A DNA stretch of 64,000 nucleotides from Polynucleobacter sp. IMCC 30228 (GCF_021395205.1 NZ_JAJVCS010000001.1:496001-560000), one strand, 5' to 3'; positions 19,443-30,120 are shown, numbered from the stretch's first letter. Notes: generated by a model not told the origin, from the sequence alone. Program-made: numbers and translations.

Positions 19443-20282
19443 CTACTGCCTGGCATGCCGAACATTGGCTGGCCAGGCAGCATTGTAATCAGCACGAAAT
19501 GGGTTAATGTCTAAACCACCGCGGCGGGTATAGCGCGCAAAAACTGCTAATTTTTCTGGCGCGCAGCGCTCTTTAATGGCACAAAAAATAGTCTCTACGC
19601 AGTCCTCATGAAACTCCCCTAGCTGGCGAAAGCCAATGAGGTAGCGCAATAAACCTGCTTCGTTTATAGGCCTGCCAAAATACCGGATTTGAATGCTAGC
19701 CCAGTCTGGTTGTCCGGTTACTGGGCAGTTCGATTTCAGTAGATGAGAAACTAGGCATTGTTCAATTGGTGCCGCAGTAATATCGGCACTGAGTAGCGCT
19801 GCATCAGCAGCAAGCGAATGGTCAACATCAAGATCAAGTCGATCCAGTAAATCGCCGGTTAATTCATGAATACCATGAGTAGCAGCTTCTTCAGGCTTAA
19901 TAATACGAACTTGTACTGGCGCTTCTGTAACTAGTGATAAATCAGTTTTAAGTTGCAGGCCCAGCTCTTCTGCCGAATTAAAGCGCTCATTATTTAAGCT
20001 ATTTAAGTAAAGCTTAAATGATTTAGATTCAACCATCTTGGGTGAATCTGCAGGAAAAATAAATTCCGCTAAAGCAACTTGTGGTTTGCCTTTAGCATTA
20101 AGCCAGCTTAATTCATAGGCATTCCAAATATCAACGCCAAAAAAAGGCAGCGTTTTCTGAGTGGGCTGCAACAATTTAGCCCGTTGTGTTGCGCGGTCAA
20201 TTGGAAACAGTAAGCCAGGATCATAGTGAGTGGGGTAAGCTGTTTGCTGCCCAAGTTGAGGTCTTGAATTAATTAAAGCCAT
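19443..20282 (-). CDS. queF: NADPH-dependent 7-cyano-7-deazaguanine reductase, type II
   Basis: A protein of 279 aa, the length of the two-domain QueF of proteobacteria. It reduces preQ0 to preQ1 for queuosine in tRNA. The catalytic Cys is in LKSNCPVTGQPDW, and the QueF motif ESKSFKLYLNSLN lies in the first half. RFGGLDINPFR-type residues near the end fit the T-fold. It is separated from its usual neighbours, the 5'-nucleotidase and ilvA, by an unrecognised membrane protein gene. Confidence 0.95.
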   Translation of the reverse strand: MALINSRPQLGQQTAYPTHYDPGLLFPIDRATQRAKLLQPTQKTLPFFGVDIWNAYELSWLNAKGKPQVALAEFIFPADSPKMVESKSFKLYLNSLNNERFNSAEELGLQLKTDLSLVTEAPVQVRIIKPEEAATHGIHELTGDLLDRLDLDVDHSLAADAALLSADITAAPIEQCLVSHLLKSNCPVTGQPDWASIQIRYFGRPINEAGLLRYLIGFRQLGEFHEDCVETIFCAIKERCAPEKLAVFARYTRRGGLDINPFRADYNAAWPANVRHARQ

Positions 20283-20311
20283 AAAAATAAAAAGAATAAA
20301 TAGTAAGAAGG

Positions 20312-21604
20312 TTAACTTGAGCGCAGAACCATTTCATTGGTCTTTTTGGGAATAAAAAAGAGCCACCAAATGCTGAATAAAACCGAAATAACACCCCAGA
20401 GAATATAAAGCGTTTGATGATAATGAATGTTAGGAAAGCCAACAATCCATTGTCTGAATAGCGGACTAAATTCAGGAGTGTACCAACACAAAAATTGTAA
20501 AGCAGCATTATTTTCTAAACAGCTTGCTAGGTCGCGCACACTAAATAGAAAACCTTGGATACAAACCCAAAAACTCCACAATATCGTTGACAGCAGAACT
20601 AGGCGAGTTTTGAAAGAGAGCTCAGCTAAACAAACTCCATAAGCTAAAAGTAAAGAGGCGGGGATACAGGCGAGTAAAAAAAACCGAGGTCCCCAAAAAA
20701 AACCACCATACCAAGACCACCAGTTAGCGTAAATTAATATCATGCCAAAAACAAAAACTAATAGTGCATCGATGAGTAAAAATAATTTTTGGTCGGCGCT
20801 GGTGTGCGGTTTTATAAAAAACCTAAGAAAAATTGCTGGGATAAAAAATAGCAAGCCCTTGCCAAAAGAAAATAGAATTGAGATAAATCCTAAAACAAAG
20901 GGGTAACTAAAACCTGCTTTTCCAGAATACGGCAATATCGTGACAGTGCCTTGATCTGCCACGAGATAGGGTGAAGCAAAGATGGCGCCAAACTTGACAT
21001 AGTTTTCAAAGATGATTGCACTAACTGGCATTAGGATGATGAAGAGATAAAGGGGTTTGCGTAACTTTAGGGCTAAAAAAATGAGCGATAAAACAAGTGC
21101 AGGCAAGGTTGCTGGTGTTTGCACTACGCCAATACTCAATAAAACTACTGCTAAAAAAAGCCGCTCTTTTAAGAGCGCAATGATTCCTAATGTAATTGCG
21201 CTAGCAGTCAGTGTCTCACCATAGTAAGTCATGATGTGATTGGGGAACATGGAGGTAGCAAGCATAAAAATAGCGACAAAAAATTGCATTGTGCGAGTTG
21301 GCATTGCGCGCACGAGAAATAATAAAAGCAGGCAAAAAATAAGCGGATTGAACCAGGCGGTAGTAAGCTTCGCTTTTTCAAAAAAAGCGCCTACCCAATA
21401 GAGCGGGAAGGAGATGATGGCATGAATAGTAGAGAACTTACTCGTTGGAGATTGCCCGTTAATCAATGCCAGTAAATCATTAAATCGATCTACGCCATCT
21501 CCATCAATAGCTGGGTGCAGGCATTTATAAAGAAGAAATAAGCCCAAAAAAATCCACAGGGCCATTAATTTATTGCTGTCAAATCGAATGTGCCAGCGCG
21601 CCAT
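20312..21604 (-). CDS. Multi-pass membrane protein, possible GT-C-type glycosyltransferase
   Basis: A protein of 430 aa from the ATG at 21604; a TTG 11 codons upstream is possible but less likely. I do not recognise a named family with certainty. It has about 10-11 hydrophobic segments, a first extramembrane loop with acidic residues (AIDGDGVDRFND, about 31-42), and an aromatic loop ANWWSWYGGFFWGPRFF near residue 300. Both features recall GT-C membrane glycosyltransferases that use polyprenyl-phosphate sugars. The DNA is visibly more A+T-rich than its neighbours, and it lies between queF and a 5'-nucleotidase. An accessory insertion is plausible. The GT-C idea is inference. Confidence 0.6.
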   Translation of the reverse strand: MARWHIRFDSNKLMALWIFLGLFLLYKCLHPAIDGDGVDRFNDLLALINGQSPTSKFSTIHAIISFPLYWVGAFFEKAKLTTAWFNPLIFCLLLLFLVRAMPTRTMQFFVAIFMLATSMFPNHIMTYYGETLTASAITLGIIALLKERLFLAVVLLSIGVVQTPATLPALVLSLIFLALKLRKPLYLFIILMPVSAIIFENYVKFGAIFASPYLVADQGTVTILPYSGKAGFSYPFVLGFISILFSFGKGLLFFIPAIFLRFFIKPHTSADQKLFLLIDALLVFVFGMILIYANWWSWYGGFFWGPRFFLLACIPASLLLAYGVCLAELSFKTRLVLLSTILWSFWVCIQGFLFSVRDLASCLENNAALQFLCWYTPEFSPLFRQWIVGFPNIHYHQTLYILWGVISVLFSIWWLFFIPKKTNEMVLRSS

Positions 21605-21617
21605 TGCTTGTCGTTTT

Positions 21618-22523
21618 CTAGTTTTGGCGATTCGCAATACCCGAAACTACGTGCCCAGTCGGCGCTACTGTAGCTGCGGCTTGGCAGTGGCCCGTTTGGT
21701 CATCAAAAAAGAAATCAGGCTCGAATTCGCGCAAGAAATCACTTTTTGATAAGCCACCCAGAAACATGGCTTCATCAACTTCTATGCCCCAATCCATCAA
21801 AGTTCGAATTGCTCGTTCGTGAGCTGGTGCAGACCGAGCAGTAACCAGGGCGGTACGAATCCGCATGCCCTTTTCACCCGATTGGTTTTGTAAGCGGTGG
21901 AGCGCCTCTAGCAAAGGTTTAAAAGGGCCCGGTGGTAAAGGCACAGACACTTTTTTACTCTCATGATCAACAAAAGCCTCTAAGCCCTTATTTTGAAATA
22001 TCTGTTCGGCTTCATCAGAAAATAAAACAGCATCGCCGTCAAAGGCAATACGAATTTCATCGGGATGTGATTCAGCGCTGGTATTGGATTCCGGATAGAC
22101 TCGAGCTGCTGGAAAGCCCGCATCAATTGTGGCCCGCACATCTTCTTCATTAGCGGATAAAAATAAATTGGCATGCAGTGAGCGTAAGTAATGATAAGGC
22201 GGGCGCCCGCGGGTAAAAACCCCCCGCTCTAAATGTAAGCCATGGTGGACTGCTGAACGGAATACCCGTAAACCACTGACGGGATCATTACGCGAGAGGA
22301 TAACGACTTCTACTCGCTGTTCCTCACCTGAATTAAAGGCCAATAATTTTTTTACAAGGGGGAAGGCGACACCGGTGCGCGCAGGAATTGACAGCCTCTC
22401 CAGTTGCAGTTTCATGTACGCACTGTCATCGCTTGACTCAAACAGATTATTCTCCTCCTCAAAATCAAACAAGGCGCGCGATGAAATGGCCACGACTAAT
22501 TTTCCGGAGAGACTGTAGGCCAT
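21618..22523 (-). CDS. 5'-nucleotidase, cytosolic NT5C1-like family
   Basis: A protein of 301 aa. Family features are the early LVVAISSRALFDFEEEN, the FDGDAVLFSDEAE segment around residue 158 and a late DWGIEVDEAMFLGG...FFDDQTGHC region, as in the HAD-like 5'-nucleotidases related to the animal cytosolic type I enzyme. The likely reaction is dephosphorylation of nucleoside 5'-monophosphates. It begins 1 bp after the ilvA stop, so the two are probably co-transcribed. Confidence 0.82.
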   Translation of the reverse strand: MAYSLSGKLVVAISSRALFDFEEENNLFESSDDSAYMKLQLERLSIPARTGVAFPLVKKLLAFNSGEEQRVEVVILSRNDPVSGLRVFRSAVHHGLHLERGVFTRGRPPYHYLRSLHANLFLSANEEDVRATIDAGFPAARVYPESNTSAESHPDEIRIAFDGDAVLFSDEAEQIFQNKGLEAFVDHESKKVSVPLPPGPFKPLLEALHRLQNQSGEKGMRIRTALVTARSAPAHERAIRTLMDWGIEVDEAMFLGGLSKSDFLREFEPDFFFDDQTGHCQAAATVAPTGHVVSGIANRQN

Positions 22524-22524
22524 C

Positions 22525-24045
22525 TTATTTTAAAAAGAGTTGATAGGCTGGATTTTTACTTTCGTTCCAATGGGGATATCCCAAAGTGATGAGAAAGTCT
22601 TGGAATGCTTTTTGATCTGTTTTTGGTACTTGAATACCGACCAAAATCCGGCCATAGTCGGCCCCATGGTTACGGTAGTGAAACAAACTAATATTCCAAT
22701 TGGGTGCCATGCTGGTTAAAAACCGCATCAGCGCCCCCGGTCTTTCGGGAAACTCAAAGCGATAGAGGAGTTCATCTTTAGCTAAGGGTGAGTGGCCCCC
22801 GACCATATGACGTAAGTGTGATTTTGCTAATTCATCATGGGTCAGATCAATGGTAGAAAAGCCCGCCTGATTAAAGTGTTTGGCAATCGCCGTACTATCT
22901 TGCGCCTTTAAAGTAGAAATACCAACAAATATATGCGCCTCACGTTGATCAGCAATGCGGTAATTAAATTCGGTTACATTACGCTTACCTAAAAGTTCAC
23001 AAAAACGCTTAAACGAGCCGCGTTCTTCAGGGATGGTGACAGCAAAAACAGCTTCACGAAATTCTCCAACATCGGCGCGTTCAGCAACAAAGCGCAAGCG
23101 ACTAAAATTCATATTTGCGCCACAAGCAATTGCCACAAACGTTTTCTTTTTAATTTTCTTGTGGATGACATATTTTTTTAATCCTGCAATCGCTAAGGCG
23201 CCTGCAGGCTCAAGAATGCTGCGGGTATCACTAAATACATCATTAATGGCGGCGCAAATTTCATCGGTATCCACAGTCACAATTTCATCCACTACTCGTT
23301 GGCAAATCCGAAATGTTTCTTTACCCACCAGTTTTACGGCTGTGCCGTCCGAAAATAAACCAACCTCTTTTAGTTCCACGCGTTTGCCTGCTTTGAGAGA
23401 GCGTCTCATCGCATCTGAATCTAGCGCCTGGACGCCGATAATTTTGGTCTTAGGACTCACGGCTTTGGCGTATTCCCCAATACCTGAAATTAAACCCCCG
23501 CCGCCAATGGCAACAAATATGGCATCAATTGGGCTTTGGCATTGTTGAAAAATTTCTTGGGCAATCGTTCCTTGGCCTGCAATTACATCAGGATCATCAA
23601 AAGGATGCACAAAAGTAAGCCCACGTTTTTTTTCTAGTAACTGGGCATGGGCGTAAGCATCGCTATACGAGTCGCCGCATAAAATCAACTCAACCCAAGA
23701 TTTGCCATGGGCTTTAACTGCATCAATCTTAACGTTTGGCGTGGTGATGGGCATCACAATCACGGCTTTGCATTTCATTTTGGCGGCAGCTAAAGCAACT
23801 CCTTGGGCATGATTACCAGCCGAAGCAGCAATGACGCCCCGTTTTAGTGCAGCAGGGGGTAAATGGGCCATTTTGTTGTAGGCCCCGCGTAATTTAAAGG
23901 AAAAAACGCTTTGATTATCTTCACGTTTCAGCAAAACTCGATTTCCGAGGCGTTGCGATAGCTGGGGTGCGAAATCGAGCTCAGTTTCACGAGCGACATC
24001 GTAGACCTTGGCGGCGAGAATTTTTTTTAGGTAGTTGGTTGCCAT
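22525..24045 (-). CDS. ilvA: Threonine ammonia-lyase, biosynthetic
   Basis: A protein of 506 aa, the size of the long, allosteric form. It converts threonine to 2-oxobutanoate for isoleucine synthesis. PLP binds Lys51 in SVFSFKLRGAYNKM; the Gly-rich phosphate loop GGGGLISG lies near residue 190. Two ACT-like regulatory domains occupy about 335-506, the site of isoleucine and valine control in the family. It is divergent from the oxidoreductase at 24168, across a 122-bp gap that must hold both promoters. Confidence 0.95.
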   Translation of the reverse strand: MATNYLKKILAAKVYDVARETELDFAPQLSQRLGNRVLLKREDNQSVFSFKLRGAYNKMAHLPPAALKRGVIAASAGNHAQGVALAAAKMKCKAVIVMPITTPNVKIDAVKAHGKSWVELILCGDSYSDAYAHAQLLEKKRGLTFVHPFDDPDVIAGQGTIAQEIFQQCQSPIDAIFVAIGGGGLISGIGEYAKAVSPKTKIIGVQALDSDAMRRSLKAGKRVELKEVGLFSDGTAVKLVGKETFRICQRVVDEIVTVDTDEICAAINDVFSDTRSILEPAGALAIAGLKKYVIHKKIKKKTFVAIACGANMNFSRLRFVAERADVGEFREAVFAVTIPEERGSFKRFCELLGKRNVTEFNYRIADQREAHIFVGISTLKAQDSTAIAKHFNQAGFSTIDLTHDELAKSHLRHMVGGHSPLAKDELLYRFEFPERPGALMRFLTSMAPNWNISLFHYRNHGADYGRILVGIQVPKTDQKAFQDFLITLGYPHWNESKNPAYQLFLK

Positions 24046-24167
24046 CTAATGAGCGTACCACGGATGGGTCTTAAGCCCTTATTTTGGAAGGGGTTACTGC
24101 TTTTCACTAAATACTGTCAGGATCGGCTCTGGCTCAATTAAAATAACTATTTATTCAAGTTTGTCCC

Positions 24168-27100
24168 ATGAATGCTCCCCTCGGACTTAATCAGATACTC
24201 GCTGCTGAAACTGATTTACCCCGTTTGCGCGAAATACCCTACAACTACACCTCATTTTCTGATCGTGAGGTCGTCATTCGTCTACTGGGTGAGCAAGCTT
24301 GGCAGGCCTTAACAGAATTACGCGCTAGTCGACGCACAGGGCGCTCGGCCCGAATGTTGTTTGAGGTTTTGGGCGATATTTGGGTTGTACAACGCAATCC
24401 CTTTTTGCAAGACGATTTATTAGATAACGCTAAACGGCGCCAACTATTAGTGGATGCCTTGTGGCATCGCTTAAAGGAAGTAGAAAAACGCGTGACTGCC
24501 GATTCGGCCGAACAAGTTAGTATTTTGTTAAATGCCGCGCGGGGTGCAGTTGAGCGCTTTGAAGCTGAATTTATTACGGTTGCCGAACTGCGCAAGAAAG
24601 CGCAAAAAATATTTAGTCGGTTTACGGCTAATGACAATATTACGTTTGATGGTATCTCGCGGGTCGCGCACGTAACCGATGCTACCGATTGGCGGGTGGA
24701 ATATCCCTTTGTAGTGTTGAAGCCCGATTCCGAAGCCGAAATACCTAATTTAGTCAAAGCCTGCATTGAATTAGGCCTCACCATTATTCCCCGTGGGGGC
24801 GGTACCGGCTATACCGGCGGAGCAATTCCGTTGTACGCCATGTCGGCAGTTATCAACACTGAAAAGTTAGAGCAGATTGGCTTAGTTAATTCAGTAAGCT
24901 TGCCTGGGCTCAGTACCTCAACCCCAACCATCTTTACTGGCGCCGGAGTAATTACCCGACGAGTAGCTGATGCAGCCGAGCAGGCTGGCTTGGTATTTGC
25001 AGTTGATCCAACTTCCGCTGACGCTAGTTGCATTGGCGGTAATATTGCCATGAATGCTGGAGGTAAAAAGGCCGTACTCTGGGGTACGGCATTAGATAAT
25101 TTAGCCAGCTGGCGTATGGTAGATCCACAAGGCAATTGGCTTGAAGTGAGACGCCTTGACCATAATCTGGGCAAAATTCATGAGGTTGAGTTAGCTCGGT
25201 TTGAGTTGACCTGGTCAGATGGGTCGGATGCCCCAGGCAAAAAAATTCTGCGCAGTGAGTTGCTTGAGGTTGCCGGAAAACGGTTTCGCAAGACGGGTCT
25301 TGGCAAAGATGTAACCGATAAATTTTTAGCAGGCTTACCAGGCATTCAGAAAGAGGGTTGTGATGGTTTAATTACTAGTGCTACCTGGATACTTCATCAA
25401 ATGCCGCAATTTATGCGCACAGTTTGCTTAGAATTTTTTGGGCCTGCCCGTGAAGCTATTCCCAGTATCGTCGAAATTAAAGCTTACATTGATCAGTTAA
25501 GTAGCCAAGGGGGCCCCATTTTGGCTGGCTTAGAACACCTCGATGATCGGTACTTAAAAGCAGTTGGTTACGCTACCAAATCTAAGCGCCATGGCTTACC
25601 CAAGATGGTTTTAATCGGTGATATTGCGGGTAATGATGAAGCTGCAGTGGCCGCTGCCACTAGCGAAGTCGTACGCATGGCTAATTTACGGGTGGGCGAA
25701 GGATTTGTCGCCGTTAGTCCCGAGGCACGAAAGAAGTTTTGGCTTGATCGCGCCCGTACTGCAGCGATTGCTCGTCATACCAATGCGTTTAAGATTAATG
25801 AGGATGTGGTAATTCCCCTGCCACGCATGGGCGAGTACACCGATGGTATTGAGCGTCTTAATATCGAACTTTCGCTTAAAAATAAACTGCAATTACTCGA
25901 TGCTTTAGAGCACTATATAAAAAAAGAAAATTTGCCCTTAGGTAAAGAAGAAGATGAATTTGCAATACCTAGCGCAGAATTATTTGGTGATCGTCTTGAG
26001 CAAGCCAGCGATTTAATTGCCAACGTGCGGGCTCGATGGGCTTTGTGGTTGAGTGAGATCGAAAAATATTTTCCGCAATTACAAACCTATCAACTCCGTG
26101 CCTCATGGAAAACTGAAGTCAAGGCCGAACTAGAGACTATTTTTAGCGGGCTGGCATTTGAACCAATTAGACAAGAAATTATCGCTATTCATCGACGTAT
26201 TTTGCGTAAACGCGTTTTTATTGCTTTACACATGCATGCGGGTGATGGCAATGTGCACACGAATATTCCAGTGAACTCCGATGATTATGAGATGTTGCAA
26301 GATGGCCATCTTGCTGTCGCTCGGATTATGGCTTTAGCCCGATCATTAGATGGGGTCATCTCTGGAGAGCACGGTATTGGTATTACTAAGCTTGAATATC
26401 TCACCGATCTAGAGCTGCAGGATTTTCGCGCCTACAAAAATACAGTCGATCCCAATGGGCATTTCAACAAAGGAAAATTAATGCCCCATGCCGATTTATC
26501 TCAGGCCTATACACCTAGTTTTGGATTGATGGGACATGAATCGATCATCATGCAGCAAAGTGATATTGGTGCCATTGCTGACAGTATTAAAGATTGCTTA
26601 CGTTGTGGAAAATGTAAGCCCGTGTGTGCCACGCACGTACCGCGCGCAAATTTGTTTTATAGTCCCCGCGATAAAATTTTAGCAACCTCATTATTAATTG
26701 AAGCTTTTTTATATGAGGAGCAAACACGCCGTGGTATTTCTATTCGCCATTGGGATATGTTTGACGATGTTGCCGCTCATTGCACGGTCTGTCATAAGTG
26801 CTTAACGCCTTGTCCGGTGAAAATTGATTTTGGTAAGGTGACCATGAATATGCGGAACTTACTGCGTAAAATGGGGCAACAACGTTTTAATGCAGGCACT
26901 ACTGCCTCGATGTTTTTTCTCAATGCTACTGATCCCGAGACTATTCGCTTAGCCCGCAAGAGCATGATCGAGTGGGGCTATCGCCTGCAACGCATGGGTA
27001 ATACCCTGCTCAGCAAATGGGCCCGTAAGCAAACGCTACATCCACCTGCAACACTAGGTAAGCCGGCTATTAAAGAGCAAATTATTTTCTTTGTTAATAA

Positions 27101-28004
27101 AAAAATGCCGGGCAATTTGCCCAAGAAAACAGCGCGCGCTTTGCTCGATATTGAAGATGCGAATTACGTGCCGATTATTCGTGACCCCGTAACGACTACA
27201 GCCGATACTGAGGCGGTATTTTATTTTCCGGGTTGCGGTTCAGAACGGCTTTTTTCACAAGTTGGCTTAGCGACCCAAGCCATGTTATGGAATGTTGGCG
27301 TGCAAACCGTTTTGCCCCCAGGCTATTTGTGTTGTGGCTACCCACAAAGAGGAACTGGCGACTTTGCGCGCGCTGACCAAATGATTACCGATAATCGCGT
27401 TTTATTTCATCGGGTGGCTAACACCTTAAATTATTTAGACATCAAAACAGTAGTTGTTTCCTGTGGCACTTGTTATGACCAATTGGCGGGTTATCAATTC
27501 GACTCAATCTTTCCAGGCTGTCGCATTATTGATATTCATGAATATTTATTAGAAAAAGGCGTGCATTTAACGGGGGTCACTGGCGTTCAGTATATGTATC
27601 ACGATCCCTGCCATTCGCCGATGAAGCTCCAAGACCCATTAAAGACTGTAAATGAATTAATTCAAACTGAAAGTGGCGAGTTAATTCAGAAAAATGAGCG
27701 TTGTTGCGGTGAGTCGGGCACCTTGGCCATTACTCGTCCTGATATTGCTACGCAAGTGCGGTTTCGCAAACAAATCGAGATGGAAAAGGGCGCCAAGGCC
27801 CTGCAGGAGAATTTCACAGGCACAGTCAAGGTTTTAACCAGTTGCCCCTCTTGCCTGCAGGGGTTATCACGCTTTGATGCAGACAGTGACACCAAAGCAG
27901 ATTACATTGTGGTAGAGATGGCTGAACGTTTACTAGGGCACAATTGGATGCAAGACTATGTGACAAAAGCTAATCTGGGCGGTATTGAAAGGGTATTGGT
28001 TTAA
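24168..28004 (+). CDS. Large FAD-linked oxidase/Fe-S (CCG-domain) oxidoreductase with N-terminal DUF3683-type region
   Basis: A protein of 1278 aa. Order of domains: N-terminal DUF3683-like region (about 1-160); FAD-binding PCMH/GlcD-type domain ([14 protein letters not shown] near 209); FAD-linked oxidase C-terminal domain ([12 protein letters not shown] near 690); two 4Fe-4S motifs ([16 protein letters not shown] near 809, [13 protein letters not shown] near 869); and two CCG cysteine-rich domains ([10 protein letters not shown] near 1055, CCGESGTLA near 1178). This resembles D-lactate/glycolate/2-hydroxyacid dehydrogenases fused to their heterodisulfide-reductase-like Fe-S subunit. It probably oxidises a 2-hydroxy acid and passes electrons to quinone; the substrate is unknown. 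Its stop overlaps the DUF971 gene by 1 bp, and ubiE follows. Confidence 0.88.
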   Translation: MNAPLGLNQILAAETDLPRLREIPYNYTSFSDREVVIRLLGEQAWQALTELRASRRTGRSARMLFEVLGDIWVVQRNPFLQDDLLDNAKRRQLLVDALWHRLKEVEKRVTADSAEQVSILLNAARGAVERFEAEFITVAELRKKAQKIFSRFTANDNITFDGISRVAHVTDATDWRVEYPFVVLKPDSEAEIPNLVKACIELGLTIIPRGGGTGYTGGAIPLYAMSAVINTEKLEQIGLVNSVSLPGLSTSTPTIFTGAGVITRRVADAAEQAGLVFAVDPTSADASCIGGNIAMNAGGKKAVLWGTALDNLASWRMVDPQGNWLEVRRLDHNLGKIHEVELARFELTWSDGSDAPGKKILRSELLEVAGKRFRKTGLGKDVTDKFLAGLPGIQKEGCDGLITSATWILHQMPQFMRTVCLEFFGPAREAIPSIVEIKAYIDQLSSQGGPILAGLEHLDDRYLKAVGYATKSKRHGLPKMVLIGDIAGNDEAAVAAATSEVVRMANLRVGEGFVAVSPEARKKFWLDRARTAAIARHTNAFKINEDVVIPLPRMGEYTDGIERLNIELSLKNKLQLLDALEHYIKKENLPLGKEEDEFAIPSAELFGDRLEQASDLIANVRARWALWLSEIEKYFPQLQTYQLRASWKTEVKAELETIFSGLAFEPIRQEIIAIHRRILRKRVFIALHMHAGDGNVHTNIPVNSDDYEMLQDGHLAVARIMALARSLDGVISGEHGIGITKLEYLTDLELQDFRAYKNTVDPNGHFNKGKLMPHADLSQAYTPSFGLMGHESIIMQQSDIGAIADSIKDCLRCGKCKPVCATHVPRANLFYSPRDKILATSLLIEAFLYEEQTRRGISIRHWDMFDDVAAHCTVCHKCLTPCPVKIDFGKVTMNMRNLLRKMGQQRFNAGTTASMFFLNATDPETIRLARKSMIEWGYRLQRMGNTLLSKWARKQTLHPPATLGKPAIKEQIIFFVNKKMPGNLPKKTARALLDIEDANYVPIIRDPVTTTADTEAVFYFPGCGSERLFSQVGLATQAMLWNVGVQTVLPPGYLCCGYPQRGTGDFARADQMITDNRVLFHRVANTLNYLDIKTVVVSCGTCYDQLAGYQFDSIFPGCRIIDIHEYLLEKGVHLTGVTGVQYMYHDPCHSPMKLQDPLKTVNELIQTESGELIQKNERCCGESGTLAITRPDIATQVRFRKQIEMEKGAKALQENFTGTVKVLTSCPSCLQGLSRFDADSDTKADYIVVEMAERLLGHNWMQDYVTKANLGGIERVLV

Positions 28005-28387
28005 TGATTCCAACAAATGTGGTGTTGCATCAACAATCGAAGGTCTTAGAACTCGCCTATGAAGGCGGCAAGACCTTTCGTCTGCCGTTTGAGTTTTTGC
28101 GGGTTTTATCACCCTCTGCCGAAGTGAGAGGGCACGGCCCTGGCCAAGAAACACTACAAACAGGCAAGCGGGCGATACTAATTAGTAAGATTGAGCCGGT
28201 CGGCCATTACGCCCTCAAGTTTACTTTTTCCGATGGTCACGATTCTGGTTTATATGCTTGGGATTTCCTCTTTCATTTGGCCGAGAATCAAGAAGCCTTA
28301 TGGGCAGAACATTTGCAAAAATTGGCTGATGCTGGCATTGACCGAGATACCCCAATGGGTCAAAAAGGCCATAGCTGTAGCCACTAA
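28004..28387 (+). CDS. DUF971 family protein
   Basis: A protein of 127 aa. It has the small beta fold shared with the N-terminal domain of gamma-butyrobetaine hydroxylase (LELAYEGGKTFRLPFEFLRV; GLYAWDFL). The C-terminus KGHSCSH contains Cys and His that could bind a metal or cluster. The start overlaps the preceding stop (TAATG), implying translational coupling with the oxidoreductase. Role unknown; the context suggests support of Fe-S or flavin enzymes, which is inference. Confidence 0.85.
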   Translation: MIPTNVVLHQQSKVLELAYEGGKTFRLPFEFLRVLSPSAEVRGHGPGQETLQTGKRAILISKIEPVGHYALKFTFSDGHDSGLYAWDFLFHLAENQEALWAEHLQKLADAGIDRDTPMGQKGHSCSH

Positions 28388-28443
28388 TTGCTAAGCACTA
28401 ATAACCTTATTAATATCGATGTTTACTTCTTAACTACCAAGTC

Positions 28444-29187
28444 ATGACAAAAACCCACTTTGGTTTTGAAGACGTTGAGGAGGCTGAAAAAGCGACGAAG
28501 GTTGCTCAAGTGTTTCATTCGGTGGCGAATAAATATGACCTAATGAATGACTTCATGTCATTTGGATTACATCGGGTGTGGAAAAAATGGGCTATTACTT
28601 GTGCGCAGGTGAAGCCTGGACAAGTTGTTTTAGATATTGCTGGGGGCACCGGCGATTTGGCTGCCGCCTTTGCCCGTGCGGCTCAGTGGGGAAATAATCC
28701 CTCTGCCGAAGTTTGGCTTAGCGATATCAACGCCTCGATGCTGAGTACAGGACGCGATCGATTGCTAGATCAAGGATTAATGCTGCCCTGTGTGCAATTT
28801 GATGCTGAAGCCATTCCTTTTCCCAGCAACCATTTTGACGTCTTAAGCGTCGCCTTTGGCCTACGTAATATGACCCATAAAGAAGTGGCCTTAAGTGAAA
28901 TGCTCAGGGTGATTAAGCCAGGGGGTAAGGTGCTAGTGCTGGAATTTTCACAACCTGATCGTTTCCTGCAACCGTTGTATGATGTTTATTCTTTTAAGGT
29001 CTTACCTTGGCTGGGCGAGAAAATTGCCAAAGATGCCGCTAGTTATCGTTATTTAGCTGAATCCATTCGCATGCATCCTGATGCAAAGACGTTAAAAGCC
29101 ATGATGTTAGGCTTGGGTTTTGATGAGGTTGATACACACAGGTTGAGCGGAGGTATTGTCGCTTTACATATTGGGGTGAAATATTAG
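28444..29187 (+). CDS. ubiE: Ubiquinone/menaquinone C-methyltransferase
   Basis: A protein of 247 aa. It adds the C-methyl group to the benzoquinol ring in ubiquinone synthesis. The SAM-binding motif [15 protein letters not shown] lies near residues 60-74, with the UbiE signatures [16 protein letters not shown] and [11 protein letters not shown]. It heads the run ubiE, Tim44-like, ubiJ, ubiB on one strand. Confidence 0.96.
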   Translation: MTKTHFGFEDVEEAEKATKVAQVFHSVANKYDLMNDFMSFGLHRVWKKWAITCAQVKPGQVVLDIAGGTGDLAAAFARAAQWGNNPSAEVWLSDINASMLSTGRDRLLDQGLMLPCVQFDAEAIPFPSNHFDVLSVAFGLRNMTHKEVALSEMLRVIKPGGKVLVLEFSQPDRFLQPLYDVYSFKVLPWLGEKIAKDAASYRYLAESIRMHPDAKTLKAMMLGLGFDEVDTHRLSGGIVALHIGVKY

Positions 29188-29217
29188 AACCCCTAGTTTA
29201 TTAAAGGAGAAATTAAC

Positions 29218-30120
29218 ATGAAAATGCAAAATCTAAAATTGATTTTTGGCAGTTTGGTTTTACTCTTTGCTTTTATTGGGCAAGTTGATGCAGCCCGTTT
29301 AGGCGGGGGCAAAAGTATGGGACGTACCCCAACTGCGCCAATGCAACGCCAAGCTACCCCAGCACCGGTAGCCAAGCCTCCACAAGCCGCACCAGCACCA
29401 ACCCCAGCAACTGCACCGGCAGCAGCGCCTAGTCGCTTTGGCGGATTTGGTGGAATACTGGGCGGTTTAGCAGCAGGACTTGGTTTAGGTTATTTATTTT
29501 CACATTTAGGCATGGGTGACATGGGCTCAGGTATCGCCTCCTTAATTACCGGTGTGTTAATTGCCTTTTTAATTGGTATGGTGGCGCTATTTATTCTGCG
29601 TCGCTTTGTACCTGCTTTTTCTAAAACCAATGTTGCGCCTGTTGACGGCGGTATGCAAAGAGCTAGCTATGGAGCAACTCCTCGTCAGCAAGAGCCTACT
29701 TTTGCGCCGGTTGCAAGTGCGCCAGTGGTCGAGGCGCCTCTCGATATGCCCCCTGGTTTCGATGAGCATGGTTTTTTGGAGAATGCCAAACAATACTTTA
29801 TTAAATTACAAAAAGCCTGGGATGTTGGCGATTTAAATTCTTTACGAGAATTTGCTACACCAGAAATGTATGCAACGCTGCAACAAGATTTACAGGCTCG
29901 CTTTGAAGCCTCAAACCAAACCGATGTTGTTACCTTAGAGGCGCGTCTTTTGGGAATAGAAACTACAGCGGGTAGCTATCTATGCAGCGTACAGTTTTCA
30001 GGCTTAATTCGCGAACAGGTTGGCGCTCCAGCAAATTCATTTTCCGAAATTTGGAATTTATCGAAGCCAGTAGAAGGGCCTGGAGGTTGGGTTTTGGCGG
30101 GAATTCAGCAAGTTATTTAA
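29218..30120 (+). CDS. Tim44-like domain protein
   Basis: A protein of 300 aa. A strong Shine-Dalgarno (AAAGGAG) precedes the ATG. Layout: signal peptide (about 1-25, ending VDA|AR), a Pro/Ala-rich disordered segment (about 38-70), a Gly-rich hydrophobic hairpin with two membrane stretches (about 75-130), a linker, then a C-terminal Tim44/MBA1-like domain (about 180-300, LENAKQYFIKLQKAWDVGD). Bacterial members are membrane-associated with no settled function. It lies between ubiE and ubiJ, which are adjacent in E. coli. Confidence 0.85.
   Translation: MKMQNLKLIFGSLVLLFAFIGQVDAARLGGGKSMGRTPTAPMQRQATPAPVAKPPQAAPAPTPATAPAAAPSRFGGFGGILGGLAAGLGLGYLFSHLGMGDMGSGIASLITGVLIAFLIGMVALFILRRFVPAFSKTNVAPVDGGMQRASYGATPRQQEPTFAPVASAPVVEAPLDMPPGFDEHGFLENAKQYFIKLQKAWDVGDLNSLREFATPEMYATLQQDLQARFEASNQTDVVTLEARLLGIETTAGSYLCSVQFSGLIREQVGAPANSFSEIWNLSKPVEGPGGWVLAGIQQVI

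Noticed and set aside
20269-20508. Small 79-codon minus-strand frame at the queF/membrane-protein junction
   Set aside because: Overlaps the C-terminal coding region of the membrane protein in another frame; low-complexity hydrophobic residues only.
24245-25174. Long minus-strand open frames opposite the large oxidoreductase gene
   Set aside because: Lie wholly inside a gene with clear domain homology and show no recognisable motifs; shadow frames.
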